Part shown: positions 25,087-32,847 of the stretch, piece after piece
Layout: every line of letters starts with the position of its first letter
How positions within the stretch are numbered: the stretch's first letter is position 1
Assembly: GCA_026002995.1 (NCBI GenBank)
Contig: BPGK01000001.1
Span: forward strand, 992,001-1,056,000
Reading direction: 5' to 3'
DNA: 64,000 bases
DNA from: Gaiellaceae bacterium
Lineage (GTDB): Bacteria; Actinomycetota; Thermoleophilia; Gaiellales; Gaiellaceae
Notes under the pieces: generated by a model
Database searches by the model: none
Seen by the model: only the letters and a program-made list of their open reading frames with translations
Told to the model about the DNA's origin: nothing
Made by a program: the position numbers and the translations under genes

Positions 25087-25806
25087 ATGAGAGCGCGGCG
25101 GAGCGCGTCGCTCTTCGAGAGCTTCAACCACGCTGCCGAGGGCGTGGTTCACGCCCTGCGCACGCAGCGCAACCTGTGGGTGCACTTCACGATCGCCGGG
25201 GCGGTGCTCGTGGCGGCGGTCGGATTCGGAGCAACGAAGCTCGAGCTCGCCGTCCTCCTCCTCGCGATCACCTTCGTCTTGGTTGCCGAGCTCGTGAACA
25301 CCGCCGTCGAGGCGGCGGTCGATGTCGCCTCCACGGCGTTCGACCCCATGGCGAAGCTCGCCAAGGACATCGCCGCCGGCGCCGTGCTCGTCGCCGCGCT
25401 CAACGCGGTCGCCGTCGGCTACCTCGTCTTCTCCGGCGAGGTCGCCGCCCGGAGCTCGCGCTTCCTGACCCGCCTGAGCGACGCCCCGGCGGAGCTCACC
25501 CTCGTCGCGCTCGCTCTCACCGTCCTCCTCGTGATCGCGGTGAAGGCCTACACCGGCCGCGGGACGCCGCTGCGTGGGGGTCTCCCCTCGGGCCATGCTG
25601 CGGTCGCGTTCGCGTGCTGGATGGCGGTGACGCTCGTCCTCGACGACTCCTCCCACCGCTTCCTCGTCTCCTCGGTGACGTTCATCATGGCGGTGCTCGT
25701 GGCCCAGACCCGTGTCGAGACCGGCGTGCACTCCGCCTCCGAGGTGGCGAGCGGCGCGCTGCTCGGGGCCCTGACGACGCTGCTCCTCTTCCAGGTCTTC
25801 GGATGA
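25087..25806 (+). CDS. Fused diacylglycerol/undecaprenol kinase and PAP2 phosphatase
   Basis: A 239-residue membrane protein joining two enzymes. Residues 1-115 are a DgkA-type kinase (SFNHAAEGVVHALRTQRNLWVH, then the catalytic ELVNTAVEAAVD). Residues 135-239 are a PAP2 phosphatase with its three motifs (KAYTGRGTP, PSGHAA, RVETGVHSASEV). One protein thus holds both a lipid kinase and a lipid phosphatase domain. Undecaprenol recycling is the likely pathway, diacylglycerol the alternative. The ATG at 25087 is preceded by GGAGGGG. The stop overlaps cdd (ATGA). Confidence 0.85.
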   Translation: MRARRSASLFESFNHAAEGVVHALRTQRNLWVHFTIAGAVLVAAVGFGATKLELAVLLLAITFVLVAELVNTAVEAAVDVASTAFDPMAKLAKDIAAGAVLVAALNAVAVGYLVFSGEVAARSSRFLTRLSDAPAELTLVALALTVLLVIAVKAYTGRGTPLRGGLPSGHAAVAFACWMAVTLVLDDSSHRFLVSSVTFIMAVLVAQTRVETGVHSASEVASGALLGALTTLLLFQVFG

Positions 25807-26192
25807 GCGCTGCCCGGATGACCGACGCGGAGCTCCTCGCACGGGCGGACGCCGTCGCGGAGCGCGCGTACGCGCCGTATTCGCGGTTCCACGTCGGCTG
25901 CGCCGTGCTTACCCGCGACGGGCGGGTCGTGGAGGGCGTCAACGTCGAGAACGCCGCCTACCCCCTCGGCGTCTGCGCGGAGCGGACCGCTCTCGCGCGC
26001 GCCGTCGCGGAGGGGTGTCGTCCGGGGGACTTCGCCGCCGCGGCGGTCACCGCTCCCCCGTGCGGCGGCTGCCGACAGTGGCTGCTCGAGCTGGGCGTCG
26101 AGCGCGTCGTGTTCCGCAACGCGGGTCGGGTGGTGACGATGACCCCAGCCGAGCTCTTGCCGGAGTCGTTCGAGCTCTCGCATCCCGCGTGA
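25803..26192 (+). CDS. cdd: Cytidine deaminase
   Basis: A 129-residue homotetrameric-type cytidine deaminase. It has the active-site CAERTAL (Cys ligand plus catalytic Glu) and PCGGCRQ (two further zinc cysteines), as well as the YSRFHVGCAV substrate motif. It converts cytidine/deoxycytidine to uridine/deoxyuridine in pyrimidine salvage. deoC is two genes downstream. ATG overlaps the upstream stop. Confidence 0.95.
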   Translation: MSAARMTDAELLARADAVAERAYAPYSRFHVGCAVLTRDGRVVEGVNVENAAYPLGVCAERTALARAVAEGCRPGDFAAAAVTAPPCGGCRQWLLELGVERVVFRNAGRVVTMTPAELLPESFELSHPA

Positions 26193-26218
26193 CCCGACCT
26201 GCGTTTCGTCACGCAATC

Positions 26219-26238
26219 GACGCGAAGTCGCGTCCCAC
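26219..26238 (+). repeat. Small intergenic hairpin repeat, copy 2 (GAAGTC loop, CCAC tail)
   Basis: GACGC (26219-26223), loop GAAGTC, GCGTC (26230-26234), then CCAC. Compared with copy 1 at 9385 the stem differs at two pairs (A-T against G-T and G-C against A-T) but still folds. It lies between cdd and era. Confidence 0.45.
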
Positions 26239-26304
26239 GCGTACGCCCTTCCGCGGTACGCTGGCAGCGGGTGGTGGGATGGGGTGCCCCACGGGGGCCG
26301 CGGC

Positions 26305-27165
26305 GTGAAGAGCGGCCTCGTCGCGGTCGCCGGTCGTCCGAACGTCGGCAAGTCGACCCTCGTCAACGCGCTCTGCGGCGAGAAGGTCGCGATCACCTCG
26401 CGAGTGCCGAACACGACGCGCCGACGGATCTTCGGCGTCGCGAACGGCCCCGACTACCAGCTCGTCCTCGTCGACCTCCCCGGCTTCCAGCGCCCCATGG
26501 ATCCGCTGACGGAGCGCATGCAGGAGACGGTCGACGCCTCGTTCGAGGACGTCGACGCCGTCCTCTTCGTCGTCAACGCCCGCGAGCGCATCGGGGCCGG
26601 CGATCGCTTCGTCGCGCGCCGGGTGTTCGCCCTCGGCAAGCCCGTCGTCATCGCCCTCAACAAGGTCGACCGGCTGAAGCCGGGCCACATCGCCTCGCAG
26701 ATGAAGGCCGCGGCCGCGCTCGGTGACTTCTACGCTCTCCACCCCGTGAGCGCGCTCACGAAGGAGGGAGTCGACGAGCTGCGCGACGACCTCGTCCACC
26801 TGCTGCCCGAGGGGCCGGCGTACTTCGATCGCGGACAGACGACCGACCTCCCGCTCGAGGAGCGCGTCGCCGAGGTGATCCGCGAGAAGGCGCTCCAGCT
26901 CACGCGCGAGGAGGTTCCGCACGCCGTCCTCGTCGAGGTCACGGAGCTCGAGGAGCGCGTGGTGCGCGCCACGATCTACGTGGAGACCGAGTCGCAGAAG
27001 GGCATCCTCGTCGGGAAGCGCGGCTCGATGGTTCGCGAGATCGGAACGCGGGCGCGGCCGGAGGTGGAGGCTCTGGTCGGCCAGCCGGTGTTCCTCGATC
27101 TCACCGTGAAGGTGCGCCCGAAGTGGCGGCGGGACCCGCGCGCCCTCGAGCGCCTCGGGCTCTGA
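26305..27165 (+). CDS. era: GTPase Era
   Basis: A 286-residue GTPase. G1 is GRPNVGKS (residues 10-17), the G2 region NTTRRRIFG, G3 DLPG and G4 NKVD. A C-terminal KH domain follows (EVPHAVLVEVTELEER then IYVETESQKGILVGKRGSMVREIG). It binds the 3' end of 16S rRNA during 30S assembly. I chose the GTG at 26305 (MKSGLVAVAGRPNVGKS), which matches the family start. A GTG at 26284 would add seven residues (MPHGGRG). A -10-like TACGCT is at 26257-26262. Confidence 0.96.
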   Translation: MKSGLVAVAGRPNVGKSTLVNALCGEKVAITSRVPNTTRRRIFGVANGPDYQLVLVDLPGFQRPMDPLTERMQETVDASFEDVDAVLFVVNARERIGAGDRFVARRVFALGKPVVIALNKVDRLKPGHIASQMKAAAALGDFYALHPVSALTKEGVDELRDDLVHLLPEGPAYFDRGQTTDLPLEERVAEVIREKALQLTREEVPHAVLVEVTELEERVVRATIYVETESQKGILVGKRGSMVREIGTRARPEVEALVGQPVFLDLTVKVRPKWRRDPRALERLGL

Positions 27166-27190
27166 CCTCGGCGTCGCTCGGAGCGGGGGA

Positions 27191-27196
27191 TACACT
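27191..27196 (+). promoter_or_regulatory. TACACT, possible -10 for leaderless deoC
   Basis: TACACT, then 6 bases (CGGGCG), then the GTG of deoC; no SD. The best-spaced example of the recurring signature. Confidence 0.5.
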
Positions 27197-27202
27197 CGGG
27201 CG

Positions 27203-28141
27203 GTGGCGACGACGCCCGCACTCCTCGGGGGGTTCGAGATCCCCGCCGGGCCGAGGCTGCCGCGTGTCGGCGCGGTGGACGCCGTCGCCTTGGAGGAGCG
27301 CGCCGCCACGCTCGCGAAACGCTCGATCAAGCGCGAGTCGAAGCTCCAGGCGCTCGACCTCGCGATTCGGATGATGGATTTGACGACGCTCGAGGGTCAA
27401 GACACCCCCGGGAAGGTCGAGGCGCTCTGCTCGAAGGCGCTGCGCCCCGACCCGGTCGATCGCTCGGTTCCAGCGGTCGCGGCTGTGTGTGTCTACCCGA
27501 GTCTCGTCGAGGTCGCGAAGGCACGTCTCGCCGGGACTGGCGTCAAGGTCGCGTCCGTCGCCACCGCGTTCCCGTCCGGTCAGTCGCCGACGGAGCTCAA
27601 GGTCGCCGAGGCACGAGCGGTCGTCGAGCTCGGCGCCGACGAGGTGGACATGGTGATCGACCGCGGCGCGTTCCTCGCCGGGCGCTACGCGAAGGTCTAC
27701 GACGAGATCGTCGCGGTGAAGGAGGTCTGCGGGAGCGCGCACCTCAAGGTGATCCTCGAGACCGGCGAGCTCGGGACGTACGACAACGTCCGCCGCGCGT
27801 CCCTCCTCGCGATCGCCGCCGGAGCGGACTTCATCAAGACGTCCACGGGCAAGGTGAGCCCTGCGGCGACGCTCCCCGTGACGCTCTGCATGATGGAGGT
27901 CGTCCGCGACGTCCACGCCGAGACGGGACACGTCGTCGGAGTCAAGCCTGCCGGCGGCATCCGAACCTCGAAGCAGGCGGTGCAGTACCTCGTGGCCCTG
28001 TACGAGACGCTCGGGTCGGAGTGGATGACACCGGACCGCTTCCGGTTCGGGGCATCCTCGCTCCTGAACGACGTGCTGATGCAGATCCGCAAGGAGAAGA
28101 CCGGCCGCTACCAGTCCCCGGACTACTTCACGGTCGACTGA
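27203..28141 (+). CDS. deoC: Deoxyribose-phosphate aldolase
   Basis: A 312-residue class I aldolase that splits 2-deoxyribose-5-P to acetaldehyde and glyceraldehyde-3-P. The Schiff-base lysine is K212 in FIKTSTGK, and K248 in KPAGGIR is the second catalytic lysine. It is longer than the E. coli enzyme (about 259), with an N-terminal extension of about 45 residues, as often seen in actinobacteria. Its stop overlaps the ATG of the aldehyde dehydrogenase (TGATG), which fits oxidation of the acetaldehyde product. Confidence 0.95.
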   Translation: MATTPALLGGFEIPAGPRLPRVGAVDAVALEERAATLAKRSIKRESKLQALDLAIRMMDLTTLEGQDTPGKVEALCSKALRPDPVDRSVPAVAAVCVYPSLVEVAKARLAGTGVKVASVATAFPSGQSPTELKVAEARAVVELGADEVDMVIDRGAFLAGRYAKVYDEIVAVKEVCGSAHLKVILETGELGTYDNVRRASLLAIAAGADFIKTSTGKVSPAATLPVTLCMMEVVRDVHAETGHVVGVKPAGGIRTSKQAVQYLVALYETLGSEWMTPDRFRFGASSLLNDVLMQIRKEKTGRYQSPDYFTVD

Positions 28142-29625
28142 TGGGCAGCCTCGAGCAGCGCTCGCCAACGCCGTCGCTCGTCGAGTGGGAGTACGTACCC
28201 GCGCCCGAGGCCCGCGACCTCGTCCGCCTGCGCGAGCGCTACGGCCTCTTCATCGGCGGCGAGGAGGTCGAGCCGCTGTCGGACGAGTGGTTCGCATCCA
28301 TCTCCCCGTCCACGGAAGAGGTGCTGTTCGAGGCGGCGCAGGCCGGACCGGAAGACGTCGATCGGGCCGTGCTCGCGGCCCGGACGGCGTTCGAGGAAGA
28401 CTGGTCGCGGCGCCCGCCTGCGGAGCGCGCGAAGTTCCTCTTCCGCCTCGCGCGACTGATCCAGGAGCGGTCACGGGAGCTGGCTGTCGCGGAGTCGCTC
28501 GACGGCGGCAAGCCGATCCGCGAGTCGCGCGACGTCGACGTCCCGCTCGCGGCTGCCCACTTCTTCTACTACGCGGGGTGGGCCGACAAGCTCGAGTATG
28601 CGTTCCCGAACCGCCGGCCGAGCCCGCGCGGGGTCGCCGCCCAGATCATCCCCTGGAACTTCCCGCTCCTCATGCTCGCGTGGAAGATCGCCCCCGCCCT
28701 CGCGTGCGGGAACACCGTTGTCCTCAAGCCGGCGGAGACGACGCCGCTGAGCGCCATGCTCTTCGCCGACCTCTGCCGGCAGGCGGAGCTCCCACCGGGC
28801 GTCGTCAACATCGTGACCGGAGACGGCCGCACGGGAGCGCACCTCGTCCGCCACGAGGGGATCGACAAGGTCGCGTTCACCGGGTCGACCGAAGTTGGGA
28901 AGCTGATCATGAAGGAGCTCGCCGGCCGCGACGTCGGCCTGACGCTCGAGCTCGGGGGCAAGGCGGCGAACATCGTCTTCGACGACGCCGCTCTCGACCA
29001 GGCGGTGGAGGGCATCGTCAACGGGATCTACTTCAACCAGGGTCACGTCTGCTGCGCGGGCTCGCGTCTGCTCGTGCAGGAGTCGATCTACGAGCCGCTG
29101 CTCGCGAAGCTCAAGCGTCGGCTCTCGACGCTCCGGGTGGGCGACCCGCTGGACAAGAACACCGACGTGGGAGCGATCAACTCGCGCGCCCAGCTCGAGA
29201 AGATCCGCGAGCTCGTCGCGAGTGGAAAGGAGGAGGGCGCCGAGATCTTCCAGCCCGAGTGCCGCCTGCCCGAGCGCGGGTTCTGGTTTGCGCCCACGCT
29301 CTTCACGAACGTCGCGCAGAGCTACCGGATCGCCCAGGAGGAGATCTTCGGGCCGGTTCTCTCCGTGCTCACCTTCCGCACGCCCGCGGAGGCGGTCGAG
29401 AAGGCGAACAACACCCCGTATGGGCTCTCGGCGGGAGTATGGACCGAGAAGGGCTCGCGGATCCTGTGGATGGCCGAGCGGCTGCGGGCCGGCGTCGTGT
29501 GGGCGAACACGTACAACCGCTTCGACCCGACGTCCCCGTTCGGCGGCTACAAGGAGTCGGGGTTCGGGCGCGAGGGCGGACGTCAGGGGCTCGCGCCCTA
29601 CTTGCGGTTCGAGGAGGTCGCATGA
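28141..29625 (+). CDS. NAD(P)-dependent aldehyde dehydrogenase
   Basis: A 494-residue ALDH. It has the Rossmann segment IIPWNFPLLMLAWKIAPAL, FTGSTEVGK, the general-base glutamate in LELGGK (about residue 270), and the nucleophile in GHVCCAGSR (C304 is equivalent to the usual Cys302). The C-terminal FGGYKESGFGREGG follows. It probably oxidises the acetaldehyde from DeoC to acetate. ATG at 28141 is translationally coupled to deoC. Confidence 0.92.
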   Translation: MGSLEQRSPTPSLVEWEYVPAPEARDLVRLRERYGLFIGGEEVEPLSDEWFASISPSTEEVLFEAAQAGPEDVDRAVLAARTAFEEDWSRRPPAERAKFLFRLARLIQERSRELAVAESLDGGKPIRESRDVDVPLAAAHFFYYAGWADKLEYAFPNRRPSPRGVAAQIIPWNFPLLMLAWKIAPALACGNTVVLKPAETTPLSAMLFADLCRQAELPPGVVNIVTGDGRTGAHLVRHEGIDKVAFTGSTEVGKLIMKELAGRDVGLTLELGGKAANIVFDDAALDQAVEGIVNGIYFNQGHVCCAGSRLLVQESIYEPLLAKLKRRLSTLRVGDPLDKNTDVGAINSRAQLEKIRELVASGKEEGAEIFQPECRLPERGFWFAPTLFTNVAQSYRIAQEEIFGPVLSVLTFRTPAEAVEKANNTPYGLSAGVWTEKGSRILWMAERLRAGVVWANTYNRFDPTSPFGGYKESGFGREGGRQGLAPYLRFEEVA

Positions 29626-29712
29626 CGGGTCGAGGAAGACCCATCGCCGCGCTCGACGCTTCGCTTCGGCCTGCGCCGATGCCCACGCCCATCTCGCCCA
29701 TCACACCGACCT

Positions 29713-29749
29713 CCCCACCCTGGGTGGGGTGGTGGGCCACCCACCACCC
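29713..29749 (+). repeat. Two overlapping hairpins between the ALDH genes
   Basis: Hairpin A pairs CCCCACCC (29713-29720) with GGGTGGGG (29722-29729). Hairpin B pairs GGGTGGTGGG (29727-29736) with CCCACCACCC (29740-29749), a perfect 10-bp stem with a CCA loop. They share bases 29727-29729, so both cannot form fully at once. No T-tract follows. Role unknown; a processing or attenuation site between deoC-ALDH and the half-ALDH is possible. Confidence 0.6.
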
Positions 29750-29860
29750 ACCCTCGACCCTACCCGCAGAGCGCGCGCGGGAGCGACACCGGTTCGTGCC
29801 GATCTCGCGCCGACTCGTCCACAGGGGTCGCCTCTGCCAGGGGCCGTCCGCAGTCGCGCC

Positions 29861-30658
29861 GTGAGCAGGCTCCCGGTTCGCAAGACGTACAAGCTCTTCG
29901 TGAACGGCGCCTTCCCGCGCTCCGAGTCCGGGCGCACGTACGAGGTTGAGGGCCACAACGTCGCACGCGCCTCGCGCAAGGACGCGCGTGACGCGGTGCG
30001 TGCCGCGCGCGCTGCCTTCCCCGGCTGGGCGCGCGCGGCCGCGTACAACCGCGGTCAGGTGCTCTACCGGCTAGCCGAAATGATGGAGGCGCGCGCAAGG
30101 GATCTCGAGCGCGTCTGCTCGGGTCGCGACGAGGTCGAAGAGGCTATCGACCTCGTCGTCTGGTACGCGGGGTGGGCCGACAAGCTCCCGCAGGTCCTCG
30201 GCGGCGCCAACCCGGTCGCGGGGCCGTACTTCGACTTCACCGTCCCGGAGCCAACGGGCGTCGTTGCCGTGCTCGCGCCGCGCGAGCCTGCGCTCCTCGG
30301 GCTCGTCTCCCGGCTGCTCCCGCCCCTCGTCGGCGGCAACGTCGTGGTCGCGCTCGCCTCGGAGGAGCACCCGCTCGCCGCGTGCGAGCTCGCTGAGGCG
30401 ATCGCGACGAGCGATGTGCCGCCCGGCGTCGTGAACGTCCTCACCGGCTTCGCAGACGAGCTCGCACCCTGGCTCGCCGGGCACATGGACGTCGACGCGA
30501 TCGATCTCACCGGCGTGAGCGGGGACACCGCCGAGCTCGAGCGCCTGGCGGCGGAGAACGTCAAGCGGGTCGTCCGGTCGTCCCCTGCCGCGCGGAGCCC
30601 GTGGGAGATCGAGGCCTTCCTCGAGCACAAGACCGTCTGGCACCCCGTCGGCCTCTGA
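29861..30658 (+). CDS. Half-length ALDH-like protein lacking the catalytic domain
   Basis: A 265-residue protein resembling only the N-terminal NAD-binding half of an aldehyde dehydrogenase (YKLFVNGAFPRSESGRTYEV, PTGVVAVLAPREPALLGLVSRLLPPLVGGNVVV, PPGVVNVLTG). It has no ELGGK glutamate and no catalytic cysteine region. It closes with FLEHKTVWHPVGL. From memory, this end is shared by partner ALDH-like proteins encoded beside deoC in other actinobacteria, which argues for a real subunit rather than a truncation. It probably lacks dehydrogenase activity and may pair with the full ALDH upstream. GTG start at 29861. Confidence 0.7.
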   Translation: MSRLPVRKTYKLFVNGAFPRSESGRTYEVEGHNVARASRKDARDAVRAARAAFPGWARAAAYNRGQVLYRLAEMMEARARDLERVCSGRDEVEEAIDLVVWYAGWADKLPQVLGGANPVAGPYFDFTVPEPTGVVAVLAPREPALLGLVSRLLPPLVGGNVVVALASEEHPLAACELAEAIATSDVPPGVVNVLTGFADELAPWLAGHMDVDAIDLTGVSGDTAELERLAAENVKRVVRSSPAARSPWEIEAFLEHKTVWHPVGL

Positions 30659-30667
30659 GCGCGCGCC

Positions 30668-32221
30668 TCAACCGAGCGTCGCGTAGACGGCCTGACGCAG
30701 ACGTCCGGCGCGCGGCTCCGTCGCGAGCACCCACACGACGAGGGGGCGCGCTCCGGAGTAGTGGACGGAGACGTAGTCGGCGAGCATCCGTCCGGAACGC
30801 GTGTCCGGCATCCACTCGGGGCGCATCGTGCGAGCGGAGAGGCGACGCGGCGCCCCCCAGCCGCCGCTCGGCCGGGACTCCACGAGCTCGACGTCCACGC
30901 CACCGTCGCGGCCGACGACGTGGTAGACGAGCGCCGTCCGCCCGGTCTCGGGAGAGATGCCGAGCGCGGGGAGGAGCGCGTTTCGCCCGGACGTCGCCGC
31001 CTGCGGAGCGCTCCAGACCTGGCCGTCGGAGGACGTCGAGGTCACGATCGCGTTCGCCGAGCAGCCGGCGCTGAAGCGACAGTCGTGCCAGGCGACGACC
31101 ACGCTGCCGTCGGGTGCAACGTCCGCGGTGGGGAGGGGGAAGAAGCGGAGCCCTCGCGCCGGTCGCACCCGCAGCTCGGCGACCGTGGTCGGAGGCGCGA
31201 AGGTCGCCCCGCCGTCGCGCGAGACCGACGCGCCGACGCTCCGCCCACGCCAGAGGAAGACGACGACGAGATCCCCGTTCGGACGCGGCACGGGAATCGC
31301 TCCGACTGCGTCCGTGACCGGAATCCGGCCCGCTCGGTCCCACCGCAGCCCCCCGTCCGTCGACACCCAGACGACGAGCGAGTCCCGGACGAGCGCGTCC
31401 GTCGCCACGAGGTAGCACGTCCCGAAGCGCGGGCTGGCGGGGCCGTTGTCGCAGACGAGCCACTCCTTGTCGAAGGCGATCCCGTCCGGCGCCGTCGCCT
31501 CTGCCGCGACGACCGGCGCGCTCCAGCGGAAGCCATCCGGCGAGCGGCTCACCGTCAGCCGGGTCGTCGCCCCCTCGAGCGCGAGCGCCGCGACGAGCCA
31601 CGTGCGCGTGGCGGCGTCGTAGCCCACGACCGGGTCGCTCGCCCGCTCGTTCGGGCCCGGTGGCCGGCCCGCCGCGGTCAGCGAGGGGAGGAAGCCGCTA
31701 CGCCAGGTCAGACCGCCGTCGTTCGTGACGGCGAATCCGATGCCGGTGGCGGCGCCGTCGAAGCGACGGCCGACCTGGAAGGCGGCGACCGTCGTCCGTC
31801 CCACGGTCAAGCTGTCCGGCTCGACCTGCGTCTCGTGTTGGCTTGCCGGGTCGTCGAAGGGGTCGCGAGAGAGTCGCCACCCGACGAGCTCGCAGTCGCC
31901 GGCGACGAGATCCCGCAGGTCGGCGTTGACCACGTCCCGCCCCGGCCCGCAGCGCAGCACGTCGCGCGCCCCGTCGTAGGACGCGGCCACCCGGTCCGCG
32001 CCTGGCCCGGCGTCGAGCGCGTCCGCCCCGGTGCCGCCGTCGAGGAGGTCGTCGCCCGCGAGGCCGAAGAGGCGGTCGCTCCCACCGCCCCCGAGCAGGA
32101 CGTCGGCTCGCGGGGTGCCGACGAGGCGATCGTCGCCCTCGCCGCCGACGACGCGCGCGGCCTCGGCCAGGCTCGAGAGGAGAAGCACCGAGACGACGGC
32201 GGCGGCGAGACGGGACATCAC
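30668..32221 (-). CDS. Secreted protein with RTX-type repeats and BNR/sialidase-like propeller
   Basis: A 517-residue protein with a signal peptide (MMSRLAAAVVSVLLLSSLAEA, cleavage about 22). Residues 27-80 hold RTX-like nonapeptide repeats (GGEGDDRLVG, LLGGGGSDRLFGLAGDDLLDGGTGADAL) expected to bind calcium. About 150-510 is a beta-propeller with Asp-box sequences (TNDGGLTW, STDGGLRW, SRDGGATF). Several cysteines suggest disulfides outside the cell. The propeller resembles exo-sialidases, but I cannot identify a sialidase arginine triad, so activity is unknown. It converges with the half-ALDH (9-base gap). Confidence 0.75.
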   Translation of the reverse strand: MMSRLAAAVVSVLLLSSLAEAARVVGGEGDDRLVGTPRADVLLGGGGSDRLFGLAGDDLLDGGTGADALDAGPGADRVAASYDGARDVLRCGPGRDVVNADLRDLVAGDCELVGWRLSRDPFDDPASQHETQVEPDSLTVGRTTVAAFQVGRRFDGAATGIGFAVTNDGGLTWRSGFLPSLTAAGRPPGPNERASDPVVGYDAATRTWLVAALALEGATTRLTVSRSPDGFRWSAPVVAAEATAPDGIAFDKEWLVCDNGPASPRFGTCYLVATDALVRDSLVVWVSTDGGLRWDRAGRIPVTDAVGAIPVPRPNGDLVVVFLWRGRSVGASVSRDGGATFAPPTTVAELRVRPARGLRFFPLPTADVAPDGSVVVAWHDCRFSAGCSANAIVTSTSSDGQVWSAPQAATSGRNALLPALGISPETGRTALVYHVVGRDGGVDVELVESRPSGGWGAPRRLSARTMRPEWMPDTRSGRMLADYVSVHYSGARPLVVWVLATEPRAGRLRQAVYATLG

Positions 32222-32267
32222 CGAAAGAGACGTCCGAAGCGGCCACCGAGTTGCGGCCGGCGGCGAT

Positions 32268-32273
32268 TAGCAT
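32268..32273 (+). promoter_or_regulatory. TAGCAT, possible -10 for leaderless gene at 32281
   Basis: TAGCAT is followed by 7 bases and an ATG at 32281. It supports that start over the ATG at 32272, which overlaps the hexamer. Confidence 0.45.
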
Positions 32274-32280
32274 GCGCGCG

Positions 32281-32829
32281 ATGACGAAGCTCAGCCAGGC
32301 GATCGCCGAGGGCGATGGGATCTCGGTCCTCGTGGAGGTCGCCGACCCGGACGCCGCGGTGCGGGCCGAGAGCCAGGGCGCGGAGGGTCTCGTCGTCGGC
32401 GCACGCGCGAGCGAGATTCGCGCGGCCACGGGGCTGCCGTTGCTCCATCGCGGCACCCCCGCGGACGCGCACGCGGCGGGCGCCCACGCGATCGTCGTCC
32501 CGCCCGAGCGGGCCGCTTGGGACGCGGCGTCCGCGCTCGGGCTCGAGTGCGTGGTCCGCGTCGAGAGCGCGGAGCAGCTCGGGGACGCGCTCGAGCAGCT
32601 CGATCCCGAGGTCCTCCTGCTCGCCGTCGAGGTCGGCTCCGGCGACGACCCGCTCGAGACGCTGCTCGCGCTCCTCCACGACGTGCCCGCCGGGAAGCTC
32701 GCGATCGCGGAGCTTCCGCGCGCGAGCGCCGACGACGTCGCCGAGCTCGAGCGCGCCGGCGTCGACGCCGTGCTCGTCGCCGCTGGCGACATCTCGGCGC
32801 TCGTCGCCGACGGGCACCCGGACGTCTGA
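32281..32829 (+). CDS. Small TIM-barrel-like protein related to TrpC, catalytic lysine region absent
   Basis: A 182-residue protein starting MTKLSQAIAEGDGISVLVEV. It shows repeated beta-alpha units ending in GAEGLVVGARASEIR, AHAIVVPPERAAWD, LECVVRVESAEQL, EVLLLAVEV and GVDAVLVAAGDIS. These resemble strands 2 to 8 of indole-3-glycerol-phosphate synthase. The KxxSPS-type catalytic segment of TrpC and its N-terminal helix are missing, and the length is about 70% of TrpC. I would call it a TrpC-like barrel of unknown function. It converges on pfkA (18-base gap). Confidence 0.5.
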   Translation: MTKLSQAIAEGDGISVLVEVADPDAAVRAESQGAEGLVVGARASEIRAATGLPLLHRGTPADAHAAGAHAIVVPPERAAWDAASALGLECVVRVESAEQLGDALEQLDPEVLLLAVEVGSGDDPLETLLALLHDVPAGKLAIAELPRASADDVAELERAGVDAVLVAAGDISALVADGHPDV

Positions 32830-32847
32830 CGAGCGCGGTCCGCTCCG

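Noticed and set aside
29861-30658. Half-ALDH as a simple truncated pseudogene
   Set aside because: It ends in an orderly, family-like C-terminus (KTVWHP) rather than a frameshift, so I keep it as a gene with reservations.
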